A stretch of 64,000 bases of DNA from Oegoconia quadripuncta (Eukaryota > Arthropoda > Insecta > Lepidoptera > Autostichidae): NCBI GenBank assembly GCA_949316235.1, contig OX438742.1, positions 37,888,853 to 37,952,852 on the forward strand. The letters run 5' to 3'. Both the position numbers and the translations under genes were made by a program. The notes below the pieces were generated by a model. It made no database searches. It saw only the letters and a program-made list of their open reading frames with translations, and was not told where the DNA came from. Shown piece after piece: positions 22,978 through 34,352 of the stretch. How positions within the stretch are numbered: the stretch's first letter is position 1; every line of letters begins with the position of its first letter.

Positions 22978-23128
22978 ATCATAGTCTTTCTTGCTTGTTC
23001 TTCTCAGGGGAAAATTGCCTTTTGAACAAGCAGTAGCTTTAAAAATGTAAAATCTGACTATTTTAAGTGTACCCTGTGTACCTACAAAATAAAACATTTT
23101 TTTGATTTTGATTTTGATTTTGATTTTC
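22978..23128 (+). mobile_element. LINE 3' UTR fragment with TTTGA tail
   Basis: Only about 150 bases of 3' UTR of the family at 2541, starting in TTCTTGCTTGTTCTTCTCAG and ending in four tandem GATTTT units. No coding part remains. Confidence 0.82.
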
Positions 23129-23984
23129 GACGGCTTTCAATTTTTTTTTAATATCTGAGTCTCGGATACTGGTTCTTAGACATGTTAGATGAATATGGCT
23201 CCTTCAAAAAATTAAGTGCCATTTCTTAATTATTTTAATGCTTGTTAAACTGAAACGTGCGTAGAAAAATCGCTATTTAGTCTATTTATAACTCCATACA
23301 CGAGCCACAAAATGACACCGTCTATCTGCAAGTCGGTAACCGCTGGCTAAGACATTATGTGATGTAATCGTGCTATGTGTGCTTAGGTTTAGAGTACCTA
23401 CACCTATTATTTTCGTCGGTGCTATTATTATTTGCCAAGAGATAATTATGGCTTTGAAGGTACGGTCATAGATGACAAAGAACTCAGGTTAAGTTTGTGT
23501 AGAGATTATTTGGCAGTTATAAATGTATGACCTAAAAACTATTCAAGAAGCCATCGGTCTAATCAAGATGCGTGAAATAAGTAAGTACCTACATTGCTGT
23601 CTCTCCATATGGCTACATAGGTAGTAGCATAACGTAATACCGTCAATATAAAGTTAGTACACATTCACCGCTATTTTGCCAGATACAATTGAAAATTCAT
23701 TGTTCACTACGTATATAGTTGACAGGGAAGGTGTTAAGGGACTTTTCAAACCTGTATGAAAGTTAGGGTTAGTCCTCTAAGAGATTTCTTGTAGAGGTAT
23801 GTGTGTAATGTGGTTTTATACTACTTGTATTGCAGGGACAAGTGAGCCTACGGTCCATCCATTCATCGATTGGGAACACGATTGCTCTTTCAGATTCGCC
23901 ACTACGCCGCCATGGTACGTATGAAGTTTCGTTTCGAGGGTTTCAAAATTATTGTCAGGTGCTGATTTCAGCACTCAAATAGAA
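23129..23984. other. No gene seen
   Basis: Single-copy-looking AT-rich DNA with no recognisable element. Confidence 0.4.
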
Positions 23985-24120
23985 TAGAACCAACCCGTCT
24001 CTCCCCGTGTGTGTCGTTAAAGGTGAATAAGGGACTCTCCATCAAAAAACATCTTAAGATTTGCACGTTTTAACGGCGATGGGCTCACTCGTGTAGAGTC
24101 AAGAATCGTGCAGAAATCAG
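23985..24120 (+). repeat. Family H repeat, 5' part
   Basis: AATAGAACCAACCCGTCTCT, GTCGTTAAAGGTGAATAAGG, CATCAAAAAACATCTTAAGA and TTTTAACGGCGATGGGCTCA. The 3' part is absent. Confidence 0.55.
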
Positions 24121-24469
24121 CAAAATGTGTAGTTATATATGGTCTCATAATATACTTACTTAATTTACTGAATTGATTATATTTGATAATTTTTTAAAAG
24201 GTATTTAGATGGTATCGACCAAGACTACCTTTACCGAAAATTCTATATGAACGCTAAAAAAATTGGCACAGTTATGATATTTGTACTTCATTTTTAACAT
24301 TTTTAAATCGGTGGGTTTTCGAAATGTCGAGAATTTACAAGGAATCATGTTAGATTCAGATTAATGAATACTTCAGATTCTCTAGGGCTACTTTGGTTCA
24401 TAGATCTTTCGTGAGGGATAGTTAAGTAAGATTTTATTTATATGAAAACCATGAACTAAACAGTACATT

Positions 24470-24545
24470 TCTCTTTTTAAACGACTTCAAAAAAGGAGGA
24501 GGTTCTGTATTCGGGGCGTATTTTTTTAAAATTTTTTTTTTTGAC
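24470..24545 (+). repeat. Repeat fragment with GACTTCAAAAAAGGAGGAGG
   Basis: ACGACTTCAAAAAAGGAGGA followed by GGTTCTGTATTCGG is a sequence I know as a widespread interspersed repeat of insect genomes. Only the core is seen here. Confidence 0.5.
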
Positions 24546-25224
24546 TCACAAGAAATTCATAAAATATTTAAACCATATTAATACTAAAATGTACATAAAG
24601 GAATTAGTTTCACATTAATTTCGGATGTATAATCGTAGGCGCTCTTTAGAGGTACAATACTTAGCTTTTATATTGTAGTGAATATTTAATTCTGCCATAA
24701 ATTAATATTATAACTATGAATTGAAAATTCCGAAAACCCCTGAGAAAACAGGAAATTATATCTTCCAAATAAATCAAGCGACTTGTTAAAGCTAAATTTC
24801 TTCGAAATGGCTTAATAGATGGAAATCTGTTTGATGGAAATCAAACATAGCTATCTAATTTCTATTCGAATCGAGGCAAGTATAAAATTTTATTGGACCA
24901 AAACTTAGCCATCTAATAGCACTCTCTGTGGCGTTAAGGAAGTCGTCAAACGTGCAGCTGTCAGGATACGCAGGGCAAGATTGGCTGCGGGAAGACTCCG
25001 CATTCCCAGGATCGGAGAAGCCCTAGCACAATTATCTTTGCTGCGGCCGAAATGGGTCTGAAGCCGATTTAAGGATTTACATGTCGGCCATGGAAAATCG
25101 TGCCCTTGAGGAAGATACTTCTGGAGCGGGAGGAACGACACAAGAGAGTATCTCTGCCGCCACAGGCTGCAGCGAGCATCCTAAGCCACACCTTGTATAA
25201 GAATTGTAAAAGAAATTAATATAT

Positions 25225-25465
25225 AGATAACCCCCGAAAGACTATCAGAAGATCTATGTGACATCATCGATATACACCAAGAACATACGAACAGCCAAGG
25301 CATAAAACTGCCTTCCGGCATCAGTCTTCCTGAATCCTACATTCTTGGGATCTTTAAGAGCAGTGTGAATAGGTATCTGCTGAGATTGCGTGCTTTATCT
25401 TCAGCGACATCGTCACTTTCCATCAGGTGAGATTGTGGTCAAAGACGTATCCAGTAAATCATTTT
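25225..25465 (+). repeat. Repeat fragments, family G head and LINE-like tail
   Basis: CCCCCGAAAGACTATCAG with ATACACCAAGAACAT is the head of family G. It is followed from about 25310 by TCTTTAAGAGCAGTGTGAATAG and CATCAGGTGAGATTGTGGTC, which matches the minus-strand fragment inserted at about 36940-37070. The latter is probably the 3' end of a retroelement; the class is uncertain. Confidence 0.35.
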
Positions 25466-25829
25466 AAAAAATGCCAAAGAACCTGTCCTAGTCTTTAACC
25501 ACGCGTTACTTTACGTCCGAATAGAGTATGGAAACATATATAGATATATAGATACAGCATCTGGAGGGCACTTGACAGCTGTCTGAAGTAGTGCACCCAA
25601 GTTCCAGACAGCTGCCGTAAAGGTGTGGCTAATAGGGGGCAGTTTTAGCCGGTACGAGTCCGGCACTACCTTCGGGTGGATATGGCCTCGCGCTTTTATA
25701 GTTGCGGGTGATGTCGACTCGAAAGTGTCCTATGAGGATTTCTCCACCTTTCCGAAAAAAAAAGTATGGAAACACACACAACGCTGTCATAAACATAACA
25801 TCCGTCATTATTAGTCAGGGTTAAATAGT

Positions 25830-28481
25830 GTATATAGAAACAATATGTATTGGCTCACAATTGTCCTTGCCAAGATCTTTTGCCAACAAACACCCAAGTT
25901 ATTTAAACCAAACCCATTAACGCCTAGATCACTTTTGATACGTGTACGATCAAGAACAGCTCCGTTGATGGTTTAATCATGTTTCCTACGGTTTTTATTC
26001 TAGTTTTTAGAAGGGGATATATCGTATGTGTGGCGGGATATATGTAAGTCTTTGTTACTGCACTAACTATTATGTTAAGGTTAGCACTGATGTGAATAAG
26101 AGAAGAGATAAGTTATCCAGTTGTGGATTCGAGGTGAGCGTGTGATTGAGGTAAAAAAACGGTGTTTGTATTATTATATCATTATAATATCAGCCACAGG
26201 ACGTCCATTGCTCAGTATATATATTCATTATTATTGTGTACCAAAAAAAAAAAACTTACTGAAAATACTTTTCGTCGTTCGCGTATGCCAAGCAGTTACA
26301 GACAATTAACATAGTTTATTTGAGAGCGTTTAAAAATAAGAGAAAGAATATAATGGACCCAAAATAGACCCTATACGGAAGGTACAAAATACGCGAATAA
26401 TCAACGGTCGGAACTACTCAATATAGAATATAAAGAGACTCTTACACGAACTGATAGTAATACCGGTCAAACTGTGTAGAGTACTTTCTATCTGACATGG
26501 ATTTAATCGCTAGATCTTCGCCAATGTGAACGCGTCCGAATTTTTTTGCTGTTGGCTTCGGTGCACTGACTGGAACGGCGTGATAGTACATATTTCTGAA
26601 TTGACCAATCATATTGTTGAGTCTGAATCGCGCTATAGAAGTTTTCCGTTCAAGTTGAATATAAGAGATTGCTTAGGAGCTCACTTGGGGAGTCCGATGT
26701 TGCCGTGAAGACGGCTAGGGCGAGGGGCCGATCTATATCCTCGCCGTTTTACCTTACAGTGGCCTCTGCTTCGTATATCCATTGTTAAATTAATCACAAA
26801 TAGTTTAACTGTATATATGCGTCAAGATTAGGGACCCTCTTCTTCACCTTTACTGGTCGGCGGCATGTTTGACTTCCTTTTGTCTAAAATTGAAACCCGC
26901 TGTGGAAATATGGAATTAAACGTTTGCTTATAAATTAACACGTGTAAATTATGGAAGCTATAGGTTCTTATTCTCTTTTGAAAAATATTTCTTGCACGGT
27001 ACCACCAAATATCCATTATTTTCTGTAGCGTCGCAGCGGCAGCGTCAAGTAAAAAATGTATAACAGTAAATTAAAATTCCACGAAATCCTTTGTCTTCCG
27101 CGAAAATTACGTCTTGAACATGTAGTTTACTTGTGCCGTTAATATCATGCCGTTTCATTGAAGTAATAGTTTGAAGTGTGTGTTCGCCGGTCAAGATTTA
27201 TGCCATGGGTACACAAATATTTGTTATTACTGGAAATTATTCACATTGTGCATGAAATTTTACTACATACTGTGACTACATTGGGAGTCCTTCCTAGATT
27301 ATAGTTCGGCTCACTGTATTATCGCAGCTTTCATTGAATTGACGTATATCACTATATGAGACATAATTAGAAGCTCTCTATAGTAGAGCCGATAAAGATT
27401 GTCCTACATAATGACTATAGTGAGCATGACTACTTGCTGGCACACAAAGGGAGCGATCTCGCATTGTTGAGGACAAGAGATCAAATTCAGTTCAACAAAT
27501 ATGAGCAGAATTGGTGTCAATATCACCTGTTTTAAACCAAGCTGCAGTTATTACGGGGTTCGGGATTGTGGAAGAGTTTGCGAAGGCGCTCTAAAGAGGG
27601 TGGTGGTTACTGTCCGGAGAACGTTTGTACAGTTATTTATTGTGATCATCTCGTGAGAGCAGAAGATGGTGACTCGGGAGCAGCTTTAATTTTAAAGGGA
27701 AAGCTGGTGTGACGACAGCGAGTTGCAGGATCGTCAATATTCACAAACCTTGTATTACCTAAGGTCGCTGAAAATCTTAAATGGATAAAGAAAATTGTGT
27801 ACTGGCTTTTTGGTTGCCTACAGTCTCTACAAAATATGATGTTCTACATTAGACTGTTTAAATAAATAAACACTTCCCAAAGTGTTTCAGTAAAAGGAAA
27901 TTATAATTACTGGGAAATGGATAACTACTAAGTATTTATGTTTTCGCAACGCTTACTTTCAACGGGCACGGTAACGCTGTTCCGAGAATTAATCACGGAG
28001 GTGTGTTTTAGTGAAGATGTGATGTTTAACTTAGATATCAGCTTCTAGGAAGGAACTTGAATAAAACATAAAGTTCAGGAGTCTAATAGGTATAAACCCA
28101 GAAATAGCAGACGTAGAAATCGTCTATGGCACTTGTGCCTTATCGATTTCTACGTTAAGATTTTCCATGTTTTATGTAGACTTCAAATGGTTGTATTGTA
28201 AAATATTACAGTAGCATTTGCGCAGTATATATGTCGCAGGCAGTGCGTTGAATAAGCCGTTTCATGAAATGTCTAGGCGGATGGTTTTATGTAGCGGATA
28301 TTTCCTACAAACTGCGCTAACTAGAGGGGAGCACCATTATGTGGGTCTACTCGGTAGTATTCAAAACAACCTGCTTTCGGTAGCATAGTTTCCACTAATG
28401 TTGGACATATCCACCATACTTAACGATCCGTTTAGTCATTTCATGTAACGGCTAATTCAACGAACTCCTGCGCCATAAGTA
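25830..28481. other. Longest stretch with no recognised repeat
   Basis: About 2.6 kb upstream of the nested transposons and of exon copy 1. Open frames at 26121-26309, 26526-26708 and 26828-27016 (minus) show no motifs. At 28102-28155 a short palindrome (GCAGACGTAGAAATCG / CGATTTCTACGTTAAG) is present. Could hold an upstream non-coding exon or enhancer, but nothing proves it. Confidence 0.4.
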
Positions 28482-28691
28482 TACAGGGGGAAATTTAATT
28501 CGTGTAATTCCTGTTTACTGGTCACTCTACTCCTGATTACGAACAATTTTCCGTTAGGGACCATAGCCGCATGATTAAAAAATTTTCGATTACTAAAAGT
28601 AATCCATTCTGAAACCACCTTTAGTATAGAACTCCAAAGATTTATGCCTGAATTCGGTTATGGTTCCCAGTAGAAAGTTGTTCGTAATCAA

Positions 28692-29029
28692 GGCCCGTAT
28701 TAATAAATCGTTCTTGAGATAGAGATCGCGTCTCGGTCTCAAGATAATTTTTTCTGATGCTGTTTTAATATCTTATCTAAATCTGCCGCCAAAACAGCAA
28801 TGTTAATAGCATTGTTGTGTTCCGGTTGTCAGAGATAAGATAGGCAGTCCTTCAAATGTGTTGGGTTTCCGGGTCAGTACGCTTCCACTTTCGACCTCAT
28901 CTTCACTTAACACAGGTGTGATTGAGGTCAAGTACCAACCCGTTGTGCATAAAAAAAAAACAGATTCTCAAGCGTCAACTTGAGGCCATGTCAATCTTGA
29001 GAACGGTTTATTAATACGGGCCCAAGAGT
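28692..29029. mobile_element. MITE-A, split by a SINE-C
   Basis: Left half GGCCCGTATTAATAAATCG and TCTTGAGATAGAGATCG; right half CAAGCGTCAACTTGAGGCC, CAATCTTGAGAACGG and TTTATTAATACGGGCC. Complementary ends and CTCAAGA-type motifs agree with the copies at 7780 and 16239. Confidence 0.82.
28768..28962 (+). repeat. SINE-C, innermost layer of a nested insertion
   Basis: Starts within the body (ATCTTATCTAAATCTGCCGC) and ends CGTTGTGCATAAAAAAAAAA. It splits a MITE-A copy, which itself lies in a MITE-B copy. Confidence 0.82.
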
Positions 29030-29076
29030 GGCGTCACAATTTAATGGAAATTACACGAATTGGAATTCACCCTGTA

Positions 29077-29862
29077 TCAACGATTTTTAATAAGTACATC
29101 TGTATTAAAAAAGGGGATGTCTTGACTTAGCATAGATCGTACAGCCCAAGCTCTTGGACTAATGTTGATGTTGTTTTGTTCATATCTAATCTTTAGATTA
29201 GGTACTTAGAGGCACCACTAGGTAGGGATTTTTTAAAGTTCTAGTAGATAAATGAAAACTGGTATGGTACCACGACAAAGATGTTTCAGCACTTTTTATA
29301 ATTCATTCTAAAAATAACGAATTCTTTAATCTATTTATGGTGGTTGTTCTATAATCGCCTAAAGTGCTAGATGGAGCCAGTGATATTTGAAAATACGCTA
29401 TAGTTATAGCTTGTGTCATATAATTTCAAACTTTACGGGTTAGAATAGGGCGTTAACTCCTCAAAATATCTTCGTATAGCTCGGCTTGTGAGTGCCGAGG
29501 GCGCCAACTCTATGACATAATGAATGAGTGACGCAAAGCGGTGACACATTCATTACATTAGCGTAACAGTATTCTAATTGCAAGCTGTTTTCACTAAACC
29601 AATTATGAATGCAAGTAACGACATACACTCAACGGATTTACCTACTCATTTTACTAATGACATTGAGTCCAATGACATTTAAAATTATCCAAACATTCTC
29701 TTTCGTCCATGTGCTTGGAGCTTAAAATTTCTTCCTGTTAACATATTTATTTGTGTCGTTCAAGTCACTTGGTACGGAGTGCATTCAAATTTTGAGCGTA
29801 AAAATAAAATAGGTACTGTGAATACGGACGTTCTGTTTCCTTCGGGAGTTAGCGGTTCGAAT
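29077..29862. other. Upstream region of exon copy 1
   Basis: Single-copy-looking. It should contain the promoter and 5' UTR if transcription starts near the ATG. I see no clear TATA box at a fixed distance. Confidence 0.35.
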
Positions 29863-30043
29863 ATGAAATCTAGCCAAGTGTTGTTCTGTGTGTTTCTTGT
29901 CATGTTTACGTTAAACAATTCAGTTGAAGTTTCAGCACAGTCTGGTGTTGATTTGCCCCTACAGCTGTTCGGGATCCCATTTCTAATTATGATAATTGAA
30001 TTGGTGAGGTTCGTGAAACGGCTGACTTACATATTTGATCCAG
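29863..30043 (+). CDS. First coding exon, small secreted or membrane protein, copy 1
   Basis: I do not recognise the family. The exon encodes 60 codons plus one base. Residues 1-25 look like a signal peptide: a basic start (MKSS), a hydrophobic core (VLFCVFLVMFTL) and a small-residue end (VSA-Q). Residues 30-60 carry the block shared with the copies at 48878 and 61117: DLPLQL, then G-I-P, F-L-I-M, F-V-K-R-L-T-Y and a terminal D-P. The exon ends CCAG before the donor GTATGT, in phase 1. An in-frame ATG 28 codons upstream (29779) was not chosen because only the 29863 ATG aligns with the starts of the other two copies. It is the most divergent copy, with about 15 of 34 post-signal positions identical to copy 2. 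Reading on past the donor meets a stop at about 30108 with no similarity to the paralogs, so the continuation is intron. The next exon was not found. Coding status is fairly sure; function is unknown. Confidence 0.72.
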
Positions 30044-30104
30044 GTATGTTGGATAGTAATAGATTGAGCACTAAAGCACTCGTCAGACCTTGGATGGGTA
30101 ACCA

Positions 30105-30292
30105 CTAGTGGCATTACAATACGAGGGTTTCCGTGCTCCGGAAGGCACATTAAATAGACGTATTGATTGTCGGGTGGCCTAAGTGAAAACCACTTAACCC
30201 TCACCAGGCACTCGTGGTGGATTATGGCCAATACTCTCCTAGTGAGAGCAGGCTGTCCCCTAACAGTGGGGACCGTTGTTGATGAATAGATT
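30105..30292 (+). repeat. SINE-D-like repeat in the intron after exon copy 1
   Basis: TGGTGGATTATGGCCAATAC, TCTCCTAGTGAGAGCAGGCT and GTGGGGACCGTTGTTGATGA resemble the 3' part of SINE-D (GGACTATGGCCCATACTCCC, GGCTGATGATGA). The upstream part (CGTATTGATTGTCGGGTGG) is diverged. Confidence 0.5.
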
Positions 30293-30387
30293 AAGTTTAA
30301 TCGAGATTGCTCAGATAGATGTAGAACGTTGTATTGCATATGCAGTGAATGTACCTATTTGAATAAAAAAGTATCTAACGTTCACAA

Positions 30388-30645
30388 GTTTTTTTTATTC
30401 ACTTGACCTAAATCACACTTTATATTAAGTGTAGATGAGGCCTAACGGAAACTCCGTCTTATATGGGGTACTTCTTATCTCTTATATCTGACAACCGGAA
30501 CACAACAATGCTGTTAACAGTTTGGGGGCAGACTTAGATAAGATGGTAGTAGCTAGCCAGGCGGATATTTTAAAATGTCCTACCACCAACCAAACTGAGT
30601 ACCCGCGACCTCTATGGTTTATGGTATAGCCACGGAGGCGTTTAA
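30388..30645 (-). repeat. SINE-C, diverged
   Basis: Minus strand: CGCCTCCGTGGCTATACC, GTACTCAGTTTGGTTGGTGG, ATCTTATCTAAGTCTGCCCC, GTGTTCCGGTTGTCAGATAT and ACTTAATATAAAGTGTGATT. The B box is shortened. It is the first recognised SINE downstream of exon copy 1. Confidence 0.78.
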
Positions 30646-30714
30646 ATTATTATCTACTACATTATAATATGTACACGATATGTGTGCTCTGTGTTTTTCC
30701 GGCACGTCTCATCC

Positions 30715-30930
30715 CGTGGGTGTCATAAAAGCGCGACTAAGGGACTTTACACCAAAAAACATCTAAAGATGTGCACGTTAAAGGCGATGGGCTCACCCCT
30801 GTCACGTGTGCATTTCTGTATATTTCGTAAGGTGAACTGTGGATGTTATTTCAAGCATTAATCTCTTAATGTTTGGTACACCCAAGCACTAATGTTAAGA
30901 TATATCTGACCACTCTTGATATTACCTTTA
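30715..30930 (+). repeat. Family H repeat, complete copy
   Basis: CCCGTGGGTGTCATAAAAGC, GCGACTAAGGGACTTTACAC, GGCGATGGGCTCACCCCTGT, GTGTGCATTTCTGTATATTT and GGTACACCCAAGCACTAATG. It lies in the presumed intron of copy 1. Confidence 0.6.
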
Positions 30931-32934
30931 GATATGTACGTTTTGTGTGAAAACTCATAAATTTCACAGGTTAGGGAATCGAACTGATGATATGACTGAT
31001 CATATGATATGATACCACCACGATATAACGAAAATTATACTACTCCGTCAAAGTAAGTTAGATTATGTCGATGATAGCGCCATATTAATACAAGGATCGT
31101 CTCTAAACACTTAACTGTATTGTGTGTAATTCAGATGCAAGTACAAAAACAACGATACTTACGTAAATGAGTGCACATGGTACCGAAAAGCCGTCGCCCG
31201 TAGCGTGCGACCTAAATTTTATGCATAGAATTACGTACTAGGTAGATACGTTACGTGTATTCACGTTACTCATGTAACAGCTAAATATAAACCGTCACGG
31301 AAAGTAATTGATCAACCATTCATTTTATAGAAAAGTACGATAATTTTTAACGTCGTATGTAATGTTTTCCGTAGAGTAAGTTGGAATTTGGTTAAGATAT
31401 CAAAATGTGTATCTATCTGTAAATTATACATACGATGATGAAACGACCTAATATAATGGTATCGTATTGTCATCCATGATAAATTGGACCTTAAAGGGCC
31501 AGTGCGCCATTTTTGCGATAAACGTTTTTAGTGTCACAGATAAAAACTTTTTTCGTTAAACTGTCAGAGTTGAGTGACTAGTTGTGACTTTAGGACAAAA
31601 GATAAGATTATTCCAAATTAAAATTTCACTGAACATAGAGACTTGGCGACTTTTTTACATGTAATGTTTTTGATGAGAATAACTTCCACGATATTTAGCT
31701 TTCACCGCATTTAGTTTATTTACCTAAACGTTATTTTTCAAATGAAGGCTGTTGGTAGGTCAAGTCGGTGGCCACTTGTCAGACACAAATCCACTAATGC
31801 GCACTGAGCTCGCGAGGTGGCTTCTGTCAGTGAGAGGAGATTGTACATGTACCCCAACAGTGGGAACTTGTAAGGCTTTTGACAAATGAACAAAATATTC
31901 TTATTTTTTGTGCACGATGGGTACATTATTGTACCAAAAACTTCAGGTCCAGAGTAATTTCGAAATCTTTCAAAATGAGACGTACTATTTCGCAAGAGTT
32001 ATAATTAAGACCTAGTTTTTCGTAGTTAATCGTACGAAAAACTTCTTGTGAGTTTCGTAATGATCCTCTAATTTACGGTTTTATAGTTCAAGTCAAGCAT
32101 AAAAGATGTTGCAATATCTGTCATTTAATTGCATATGGGAATACTAACCGTGTATGTATAGTTTTGTAGATAATATACTATTAAAAAGATTAATGTGAAC
32201 AAAGAGGCCAACATCTCATTCACCAGTACCTACCTAATTTAGACCTACAAAAGAGCTGAAATATAGGGCTTATATCTCGGGATCTAAAAAAGTTACAGTT
32301 TTGAAACTTTGAATGTTGTGTAATGATCTCATTATCTAAGTAAAATAGTACATACGTATATCAAATAATTACTGAGCTAGAGGGGGTACAAAAGTGCACG
32401 ATAAAATTGCCACTTTTTGTTAGAACTTAGCCGGCACACTCCCTTGCGCTTCGATTTGAGTTATATTTACCTTGATTAAGCCAGTTCTATCGTCCTTGTC
32501 CATTTAAGATATCTGACTTTTATTTCCGAAAAATACGAGTATAGTTTTGCGTACACGGATGTTATCTTCCAATCAAGTGTTTCCAGAGGTCAATGTGTCT
32601 TTATGTTCCGCATCAAAAATGGCAAACCGCAACGCTTTTGGAATCACCACTATCTGTCTGTCCATCCATTTATTTATTTCAAAAACTATTTGATCTAGAC
32701 AATTGGCTCATCAACAGCCTAGTGTTGGCGCCAACTCATCTCACCCGGAGAGCGTTTAGACCATAATCCATGCGGGTTGGTGGATTTGCGGCAGATTAGT
32801 GGCCACCATAGACAGTGTTTCTAACCTGCTCCTGAAGGTCATCGACTTGGCTTAATTGAATAGACATTCGCGCCTCCACACTCCTCCCACTGTAACTCCT
32901 ATAAGCTAAGCTATCTAAGTAAATAATAATAATA
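30931..32934. other. Presumed intron or intergenic, no exon found
   Basis: About 2 kb of mostly unique AT-rich DNA. A SINE-D-like scrap lies at 32730-32830. The minus frame 31738-31995 has no motif. Confidence 0.4.
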
Positions 32935-33240
32935 ATAAATAAATATCCTTAGACATACACACAGCGCCACTTAGTTCCACAGTAAGCAACTAGAAGCTTG
33001 TGTTGTGGATACCAGATGGTTGATATACTACATAAATACATTTTTTTTTTGTAAATAAATACTTATTATAAATGAAAACATCCATAACTCGGGTACACAT
33101 GTCCGTATTCACCACACAAACATATGCCCCTAGCGGGATTCGAACCCGCAACCTTTTGGTAAAGTGGTCAGAGTAACCTAACTAAGTAACCTAAGTAACC
33201 TAACCTAACCTAACCTAACCACTACACCACACAGGTCGTC
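32935..33240 (-). repeat. SINE-B carrying telomere-like repeats
   Basis: Minus strand head GACGACCTGTGTGGTGTAGT, B box GCGGGTTCGAATCCCGCTAG, then CATATGTTTGTGTGGTGAAT and a tail ending GGCGCTGTGTGTATGTCTAA, AATATTTATTTATTATTATT. Between the A box and the B box an array of TAACC units (33174-33220) replaces the short loop of other copies. Confidence 0.85.
33174..33220. repeat. Insect telomere-like TAACC array
   Basis: Five perfect tandem TAACC units (33196-33220) preceded by imperfect ones (TAACCTAACTAAGTAACCTA). TTAGG/CCTAA is the canonical insect telomere repeat. The location inside a SINE head points to local expansion of a TAACC already present in the SINE. Confidence 0.8.
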
Positions 33241-33269
33241 GCTGATCGCAGTATCACTGAGGAATAAAT

Positions 33270-33833
33270 TTTGAGGAAATTAATATATTAACTTTGGCAT
33301 CGCAATATATTTACGAAAACTTAATGTACGTAAGAAAGAATCTGCATTTGTTTAGGAAAAATTGTGAAATACACAATGTTAATACAGGATATAAAAATAA
33401 ACTTGTTGTCCATAGCAGTCGCTTACACAAAGTCACTAAGTCATTCAAGGGCAATGTATACGCTTTTACAATAAGGTTCCGGTAGACATTCAAAATTTGC
33501 CTTTAAATAAATTTAAAACAACCATTAAACGGAAACTATGTGCCAAAGGCTATTATAAAATATCTGACTATTTGGATGATAAGAATGCGTGGACATAAAC
33601 CGCTCGGCATTATCCAGTATATTTTATTCTTATTTTTCTTTGTCGAATCATAAATTTTACAATTAGGTATTTCAAATTGAATGTGTATTGACTTATTTAA
33701 AAAGAGCAACCCCGGAGTTTCTTGCTCGTTCTTCTCTGGGGAGACTGCCTAGTGAATGAGCGATAACTGTATGTCATGACAAATTCAAATGTTATTCTTA
33801 TAACTTACGAAATAAAAATATTTTTGATTTGAT
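33270..33833 (+). pseudogene. LINE reverse transcriptase C-terminus with 3' UTR
   Basis: The longest copy of the TTTGA-tailed LINE. Codons from about 33294 read ASQYIYENLMYVRKN, then the motif HNVNTGYKNKLVV and SSRLHKVTKSFKGN. After a frameshift near 33467 the frame resumes with VPVDIQNLPLNKFK, KGYYKISDYLDDKNAWT and stop at 33597. The 3' UTR ends in TTTTTGATTTGATATT at about 33833. The motifs are typical of the C-terminal part of reverse transcriptases in non-LTR elements of insects. The frameshift and missing 5' end make it inactive. It lies directly downstream of the SINE with telomere-like repeats. Confidence 0.85.
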
Positions 33834-34084
33834 ATTTCAACAATCTACCTAGGCGCAGTCCATGGTATATACAAATGCAGGAGGCCGAGCTTCACTCGAC
33901 TCGACTCGCCATAGCCATTTTGCCTAGTGCCATTTTGTTTATCATTGGCTACGCTCCCATTTTCCGAGGGGGAGTGGGAAACTCCTTTTCCTACTTGCAC
34001 ACCCTATTTCTTGATTTAATCAGTATGGGGCCTAAGGTAGCAATAGAGTCACGTATAATATAATATAACAGTAATATAATATAA

Positions 34085-34352
34085 TAATATCCTTAGATAT
34101 ACACACAGCGCCATCTAGTTCCACAGTAAGCAACTATAGGCTTGTATTGTGGATACCAGAGGGTTGATATACTATATAAATACATATTTTTTTTGTAAAT
34201 AAATACTTAAGTATTATAAATGAAAACATCCATAACTCGCGTACACATGTCCGTAATCATCACACAAACATATGTCTCTAGCGGGATTCGAACCCGCAAC
34301 CGTTTGGTATAGTGGTCAGAGTTGCTAACCACTATACCAAACAGGCCGTCGA
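34085..34352 (-). repeat. SINE-B, intact head palindrome
   Basis: Minus strand: GACGGCCTGTTTGGTATAGT, then TTAGCAACTCTGACCACTAT, B box GCGGGTTCGAATCCCGCTAG and a full body. Bases 34302-34342 form a near-perfect palindrome, GTTTGGTATAGTGGT facing its complement. Confidence 0.85.

Larger units (their letters stand above)
28482..29076. mobile_element. MITE-B, outer shell of a three-level nest
   Basis: Left end TACAGGGGGAAATTTAATTC, right end GAATTGGAATTCACCCTGTA, TA at both borders. The interior is interrupted by a MITE-A (28692-29029), itself interrupted by a SINE-C (28768-28962). Confidence 0.85.

Noticed and set aside
24905..25141. 78-codon minus-strand frame in a GC-richer patch
   Set aside because: No recognisable family. 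The + strand is also partly open, so composition alone may explain it.
29983..30339. 118-codon minus-strand frame
   Set aside because: It lies antisense to exon copy 1 and runs into a SINE-D-like repeat; the sense strand explains the conservation.
33174..33220. True chromosome end
   Set aside because: The TAACC array is only about 47 bp and is enclosed by SINE sequence on both sides, so it is interstitial.
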